Below are positions 60,587 to 64,000 of a stretch of DNA of 64,000 bases, piece after piece. A model generated the notes under the pieces. That model saw only the letters and a program-made list of their open reading frames with translations, was not told where the DNA came from and ran no database searches. Positions within the stretch are counted from its first letter, which is position 1; each line of letters begins with the position of its first letter. Source of the DNA: Nodosilinea sp. PGN35 (GTDB lineage: Bacteria; Cyanobacteriota; Cyanobacteriia; Phormidesmidales; Phormidesmidaceae). The position numbers and the translations under genes are program-made. The stretch covers positions 124,001 through 188,000 of the forward strand of contig NZ_JAQKQJ010000013.1 of assembly GCF_029109325.1 (NCBI RefSeq), in the 5' to 3' direction.

Positions 60587-60620
60587 TCCAGTACATTGGG
60601 TAGTTAAGCCAGGGCAGGGG

Positions 60621-61322
60621 TCAGAGGTGAGCGTGGGTCTTGGCTGGGGTAGAAGATGACACGCGATCGCGCACCCACCCAAACCACTCCTCCAGCCCCT
60701 CACCGGTCTTAGCCGATACGGAAATGATGGTGCAGTCGGGGTTCATCTGCCGCACATTGGCCGCAATCTGCTCGATGCTCACCTCCAGGTAGGGGGCCAG
60801 GTCGATCTTGGTGATCAGCAGGCAGTCGGCCTCCTGGAACATGATTGGGTACTTGAGGGGCTTGTCTTCCCCCTCGGTAACGCTCAGCAAGGCGACTTTG
60901 GCGTGTTCGCCCACCTCAAACTCGGCGGGGCAGACCAGGTTGCCCACGTTTTCCACCAGCACCAGGTCAAGGGCGTTGGGGTCGTGCTGATGCTCCAGGG
61001 TGTGAATCCCCCCGGCCACCATCTTGGCGTCGAGGTGGCACGATCGCCCCGTGTTGATCGCCACCACGGGCACGCCGTACTGCCGCAGTCGGTCGGCATC
61101 CAGCTCGGTGGTCATGTCGCCTTCGATCACGGCGATCGCCAGTTCCTGGTGCAGCGCCGCCAGCGTTTTCTCCAGCAGCGCCGTTTTGCCCGCCCCCGGG
61201 CTGCTCATCACGTTCAGGCAGGTGATGCCCCAGCGATCGAAGTGGGCGCGGTTGTGGTCGGCCCCGGCCTGGTTGGCGTGGAGCAGATCGATTCCTAGGG
61301 CAGCGTCAAAGGTTTGGTGCAT
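60621..61322 (-). CDS. hypB: HypB-type nickel-insertion GTPase
   Basis: A 233-residue GTPase. Walker A is SSPGAGKT (residues 40-47); the metal-binding pair is C95-H96 in TGRSCHLDAK; the conserved VIEGDMTTELDADRL, VENVGNLVCPAEF and ITKIDLAPYL follow. There is no His-rich N-terminal extension. HypB delivers nickel with HypA, usually to [NiFe]-hydrogenase. Here no hydrogenase gene or hypC-F is present, and the guanidine hydrolase gene lies upstream on the same strand, so it most likely loads nickel into GdmH, as the HypA/HypB-like proteins do in Synechocystis. Confidence 0.92.
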   Translation of the reverse strand: MHQTFDAALGIDLLHANQAGADHNRAHFDRWGITCLNVMSSPGAGKTALLEKTLAALHQELAIAVIEGDMTTELDADRLRQYGVPVVAINTGRSCHLDAKMVAGGIHTLEHQHDPNALDLVLVENVGNLVCPAEFEVGEHAKVALLSVTEGEDKPLKYPIMFQEADCLLITKIDLAPYLEVSIEQIAANVRQMNPDCTIISVSAKTGEGLEEWFGWVRDRVSSSTPAKTHAHL

Positions 61323-61566
61323 AGGACGATTTTGGGTTTTGGATTGAGGATTTTAGATTGCCCGGCTCCCCTCCTGGGAGGGGCAGGGGTGGGTCTGCGA
61401 GAATTTCGGATGAGGTTTGATCTTTATGCCTAGAGCATCGGTACAGTGTGGCAAGATCCCAGGGTTCTTGTGTTCGGCCAAGATTGTTGGGGTAGCCCAG
61501 GACAGAACCCTGGGATCTGTTCCGGCGTTCTAGACCTTGGGCGGTGCATTGCTGCGCGAATGCACC
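61323..61566. repeat. hypA-hypB spacer with two inverted repeats
   Basis: AGATCCCAGGGTTCT (61454-61468) pairs exactly with AGAACCCTGGGATCT (61504-61518) across a 35-base loop, a 15-bp stem. A second hairpin GGTGCATT/AATGCACC (61543-61566, 8-base loop) is of the GTAGGGTGCATT repeat type seen widely between cyanobacterial genes. It touches the hypA stop codon. These may be small mobile-repeat relics that affect hypB expression. Confidence 0.7.
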
Positions 61567-61932
61567 CTACGATGGAACTGTTGTTTCGGCATACTCTACC
61601 CGATCGATCTTTAGCTCCCGCCCGGAGCGGATGTCGCCCATGGGGGAGCCGCAGGTGGGGCAGGCGTATTGCAGGCCAATTTCGGGCCGGTACTCGCTCT
61701 GGCAGTCGTGGCAGTAGGCAATCAGCGGCGTTTCGTTGATCACCAGTTCAGCCCCTTCTAAAAAGGTGCCTTTGGTCTGCACCTCAAAGGCAAATTGCAG
61801 GCTGACGGGTTCCACACAGGTGAACTTGCCCACGGTGAGATGGACTTTTGCGATCGCAGGCTCTCCCGGCTGTGCCTCCCACCAGTCGCGCACGGTGAGA
61901 ATCAGCGCCTTGGTCATATCAGTTTCATGCAT
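61567..61932 (-). CDS. hypA: HypA-type nickel chaperone
   Basis: A 121-residue metallochaperone. The nickel-binding N-terminus MHETDMTKAL has the key His2, and the zinc site uses C74, C77, C91 and C94 (CHDC and CPTC). Length is normal. It lies 244 bp before hypB on the same strand and downstream of gdmH, which supports a role in activating the Ni-dependent guanidine hydrolase rather than a hydrogenase. The stop codon TAG is contained in a GTAGGGTGCATT-type repeat. Confidence 0.9.
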   Translation of the reverse strand: MHETDMTKALILTVRDWWEAQPGEPAIAKVHLTVGKFTCVEPVSLQFAFEVQTKGTFLEGAELVINETPLIAYCHDCQSEYRPEIGLQYACPTCGSPMGDIRSGRELKIDRVEYAETTVPS

Positions 61933-61990
61933 GGCAGGGAACGAAGGAGTGGTGCAGTTGGATTGTTGTTACATGCCAATTTTGACGACT

Positions 61991-62248
61991 TCAAAGAACT
62001 TCTTCAGCCAAGAGTTGACCTTGAACTCGTTCGTATTCGTCCTCCAGCAGCCATTCTCTGGCGGTCTCATAACTGGGGTGAGCAACCACCAACTTATAAT
62101 CTGCGCCAGGACTAAAAATTTTGCAGGTCCCATCCTGGTCGCTAATCAGCATTAGAACTTTGGGCGGAAACAGCACTGGATCTACCCACAGTTCCAGGAA
62201 CTTCCAGGTTTTAGCTTGTTCTACGAGGGCCAGTTCGTGGGATAGCAT
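61991..62248 (-). CDS. Small protein of an overlapping gene pair (85 aa), possible immunity or antitoxin
   Basis: About 85 residues, acidic near the C-terminus (YETAREWLLEDEYERV). The start at 62248 has AGGTGA five bases upstream and lies inside the preceding gene (38-bp overlap in another frame), which implies translational coupling. No family recognised. A partner role to the 119-residue product is inferred from size, order and overlap. Confidence 0.55.
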   Translation of the reverse strand: MLSHELALVEQAKTWKFLELWVDPVLFPPKVLMLISDQDGTCKIFSPGADYKLVVAHPSYETAREWLLEDEYERVQGQLLAEEVL

Positions 62249-62570
62249 GGTACTCACCTGTGGCTTTCACAACCTTAATTTCTCCGTAGTAAAGGGGTTT
62301 TCGACTGCCATCTGTTCTCAGCATGTAGCCGATCGCTTCAGAGAAGTAGAGACCGTATCGCTCATAATCATCGTCCTCATCGTCTGCGCCCGTCCGCTCT
62401 CCCCTCTCAATGATAGCTTTTGTTACTTGCTGCAACGTTTCAAGGCTATTGAAGACATGTGCTCTGCCTTCTTTTTTTAGTAACCGTTCAACCTGAGCGG
62501 TGCCAGGTAAGTGACGATGAACCAGGTTGAGACGAGAATCCGGAATGATTGCCCTGGAAATTCCAGCCAT
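62211..62570 (-). CDS. DUF6972-like small protein (119 aa), possible toxin domain
   Basis: A 119-residue protein: LPGTAQVERLLKKEGRAHVFNSLETLQQV, an acidic ADDEDDDYERYG stretch, and SRKPLYYGEIKVVKATGEYHAIPRTGP. By memory it resembles the DUF6972 group, whose C-termini look like small toxin or nuclease domains; that reading is tentative. It lies 52 bp after gdmH and overlaps the start of the 85-residue gene. Not part of known guanidine operons as I recall them. Confidence 0.55.
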   Translation of the reverse strand: MAGISRAIIPDSRLNLVHRHLPGTAQVERLLKKEGRAHVFNSLETLQQVTKAIIERGERTGADDEDDDYERYGLYFSEAIGYMLRTDGSRKPLYYGEIKVVKATGEYHAIPRTGPRRTS

Positions 62571-62622
62571 TCGACTAACCAGAACCTAGCTAAACTGGAT
62601 CCTCGTCCTCTGCAAAGCTTTC

Positions 62623-63816
62623 CTACTCCCAGGGCTCATCCACATTCATATTGGCTTCTTCGTGGATGTAGCCGGGCTTCTCGCGGCGGGGCAGCTGACC
62701 CGACACCACCAGGTGGGCCATGGTGTCGCAGATCACGCGGGTGGCCATGAGGGATGTCATGTCGCTGACATCGTAGGGAGGCGACACCTCCACCACCTCA
62801 ATGCCGCAGACGGTGGTTTCCTGCACGATGCGCTTCAGTAGGTAGAGGGCTTCGCGGGGCAGCAGGCCGCCGGGTTCGGGCCAGCCAGTGCCGGGCACAA
62901 AGCCCGCGTCGATACAGTCGATGTCGAAGCTGATCCAGACGCAGTCGGTGCCGTCGGTGGCGCGCTGAATGGCAAAGTCGGCGGCGGCATCGAGGCCCAT
63001 TTCGGTGATGTCAGTGACGGTGAGGATGTTGGTGGCCCGCTCGCGGCAGACTTTCACCCCCTGGCGGGGCACCTGCCAGCCGCCGATGCCCAGCTGCACC
63101 AGGTTTTTGGCCGGGGCGTTGGCCATGTTGGTGGCGTGGAACCAGGGGCAGGTGTGCATGCGCTCGTCCAGGTCGGTCTCCTGGGTATCGACGTGGCGAT
63201 CGAAGTGGATGATGCCCACCTTTTTGTCGCCCAGGTGGCGGCAGATGCCCCGCACCGTGGGGAAGCCGATGGAGTGGTCGCCGCCCAGCAAAATCGGGAA
63301 CGCGCCGGAGGCAAACACGTGGGCCACGCCCTTGGAGATCTGGTCGAAGGATTTTTCGTTGTTGGCCGGAATCGTGAACACATCGCCTACGTCGCAGAGG
63401 GTGATATTTTCCCGCAGGTCTACGCCCAGCTCAAAGTTGTAGGGGGTGTAGAGGGCCGAGATGCGGCGAATGCCCTGGGGGCCAAAGCGGGTGCCGGGGC
63501 GGTAGGTGGTGCCCGAGTCGTGGGGAATGCCGACGATCGCCACGTCGTACTCGCCCACCCGGCGCACGTCTTCTAAGTACGGCGCTTTGAGGAAGGTGTT
63601 GATGCCCGCGTAGTGGGGCAGCTCGCCGCGCGAAAAAGTGGGAATGGTGCGATCGCGAATGCTGGCCGCCGCCTCCAGGCCGTACTCCAGCCCCTGGGAT
63701 ACCTCCTGCTGCCAGCCGGTCAGGGGCAGGCGGGCTTCCATCTCCAATGCCCGCTGGGCTTCAGAGGACTGGCCGTTGGGGCTTTGAAATACGGGATCGT
63801 TTGCTGGGTCGGTCAT
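62623..63816 (-). CDS. gdmH: Ni-dependent guanidine hydrolase GdmH (ureohydrolase family)
   Basis: A 397-residue ureohydrolase with a long N-terminus. Metal ligands: H181 in GGDHSIGFP; D206, H208 and D210 in HFDRHVDTQE; D298 and D300 in SFDIDCIDAGFVPG. The DRHVD form (instead of DAHxD) and the N-terminal extension match Synechocystis Sll1077, shown to be a guanidine hydrolase that makes ammonia and urea. Genomes often call it agmatinase or SpeB. Here a guanidine riboswitch lies directly upstream and HypA/HypB downstream, as expected. GAGG precedes the ATG. Agmatinase is the alternative, but context argues against it. Confidence 0.9.
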   Translation of the reverse strand: MTDPANDPVFQSPNGQSSEAQRALEMEARLPLTGWQQEVSQGLEYGLEAAASIRDRTIPTFSRGELPHYAGINTFLKAPYLEDVRRVGEYDVAIVGIPHDSGTTYRPGTRFGPQGIRRISALYTPYNFELGVDLRENITLCDVGDVFTIPANNEKSFDQISKGVAHVFASGAFPILLGGDHSIGFPTVRGICRHLGDKKVGIIHFDRHVDTQETDLDERMHTCPWFHATNMANAPAKNLVQLGIGGWQVPRQGVKVCRERATNILTVTDITEMGLDAAADFAIQRATDGTDCVWISFDIDCIDAGFVPGTGWPEPGGLLPREALYLLKRIVQETTVCGIEVVEVSPPYDVSDMTSLMATRVICDTMAHLVVSGQLPRREKPGYIHEEANMNVDEPWE

Positions 63817-63876
63817 GGGGAAGCCTCACAGGGTTGCGCTGAGTCAAGTAAACCGCAGGTTTTTATAACGTGAGCC

Positions 63877-63913
63877 AAAAAGCCCAGGAGATTTAAGAAG
63901 CCAAATCTCCCAG
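63877..63913 (-). terminator. Terminator of the guanidine riboswitch expression platform
   Basis: On the minus strand CTGGGAGATTT pairs with AAATCTCCTGG (11 bp with two wobbles, loop GGCTTCTT), followed by CTTTTT. Its 3' arm, positions 63878-63892, can also pair over 15 positions with the riboswitch segment 63924-63938 (one wobble), so ligand binding can decide between the two folds. It lies about 60 bp before gdmH. Confidence 0.8.
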
Positions 63914-63920
63914 CTTCTCG

Positions 63921-64000
63921 CCAATCTCCCGGGCTTTTATCCCGCCGTGTAGCTGGCGAACGATGACCGATCCCCAACCTGCCTCTCTCGGACCAGGCAT
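63921..64000 (-). promoter_or_regulatory. Guanidine-I (ykkC) riboswitch, truncated by the window edge
   Basis: Reading the minus strand from 64000: CTGGTCCGAGAG, then TACACGG and AAAAGCCCGGGAGA. These are the signature conserved blocks of the ykkC/guanidine-I aptamer in the expected order. The 5' part (the GGGTTCCG side of the first stem) would lie beyond position 64000. This class binds guanidinium and usually turns genes on by preventing termination. Confidence 0.9.

Noticed and set aside
60621..61932. Hydrogenase maturation operon
   Set aside because: Only hypA and hypB are present, with no hypC-F or hydrogenase structural gene; nickel delivery to GdmH explains them better.
62623..63816. 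Agmatinase (speB) annotation
   Set aside because: The guanidine riboswitch, HypA/HypB neighbours and DRHVD motif all point to guanidine hydrolase.
1..64000. tRNA, rRNA or CRISPR arrays
   Set aside because: I looked for T-loop-like sequences in the larger gaps and for regularly spaced repeats and found none that hold up.

Overview
The window is a piece of a cyanobacterial chromosome. The evidence is the very frequent GCGATCGC (HIP1) octamer, the myxoxanthophyll genes cruF and cruG, a CruP-type lycopene-cyclase paralogue, a solanesyl-diphosphate synthase, a group 2 sigma factor, and the hmp type IV pilus motility locus with hmpF. High GC, hmp genes and many large signalling proteins suggest a filamentous, non-heterocystous, Leptolyngbya/Nodosilinea-like strain. 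That placement is an inference, because no rRNA, tRNA or photosystem core gene lies here.

Layout. 0-7.6 kb: cruF, cruG, a CYTH protein, sds, a tiny membrane ORF, murI and a sigma factor with a long leader. 7.6-14 kb: a GGDEF protein, a small conserved ORF, and the aa3-type cytochrome oxidase genes ctaC-ctaD-ctaE. 14-19 kb: a ParM-like actin with a ribbon-helix-helix ParR-like partner, an oxidoreductase with an S-layer-homology tail, and a CsbD-like protein. 19-26 kb: cruP-sirB1-sdhC, tightly coupled, then sdhA separated from sdhC by a small ORF and an internally deleted Uma2 gene. 26-31 kb: glcD and two tandem GH13 genes. 31-43.5 kb: the hmp cluster (hmpA-B-C-D-E on the minus strand, hmpF divergent). 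43.5-55 kb: mixed housekeeping and hypothetical genes (S4 protein, DUF6918-like, RecB-like nuclease, cystine-lyase-like enzyme, mnmG, SDR, M28 and M23 peptidases, App1 phosphatase). 55-60.5 kb: a 1000-residue fusion of a PlsY-like membrane domain with a PEP-synthase/rifampicin-phosphotransferase-like dikinase, a coiled-coil membrane protein, a Trypco1-like protein and a 2TM gene split by one in-frame stop. 60.6-64 kb: a guanidine-degradation operon.

The strongest system is that last one. On the minus strand a guanidine-I (ykkC) riboswitch, cut by the window edge, with a terminator/antiterminator expression platform precedes a ureohydrolase matching the Ni-dependent guanidine hydrolase GdmH. 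HypA and HypB Ni chaperones follow in the same direction. Between gdmH and hypA sits an overlapping pair of small uncharacterised genes that looks like a toxin/immunity or toxin/antitoxin insertion.

The other items most worth a second look are the PlsY-dikinase fusion, the chromosomal ParM/ParR pair, the nonsense-split 2TM gene, and 10-15 bp tandem repeats in front of the sigma factor, cruP and hmpF. All calls come from reading sequence motifs; no database search was run.
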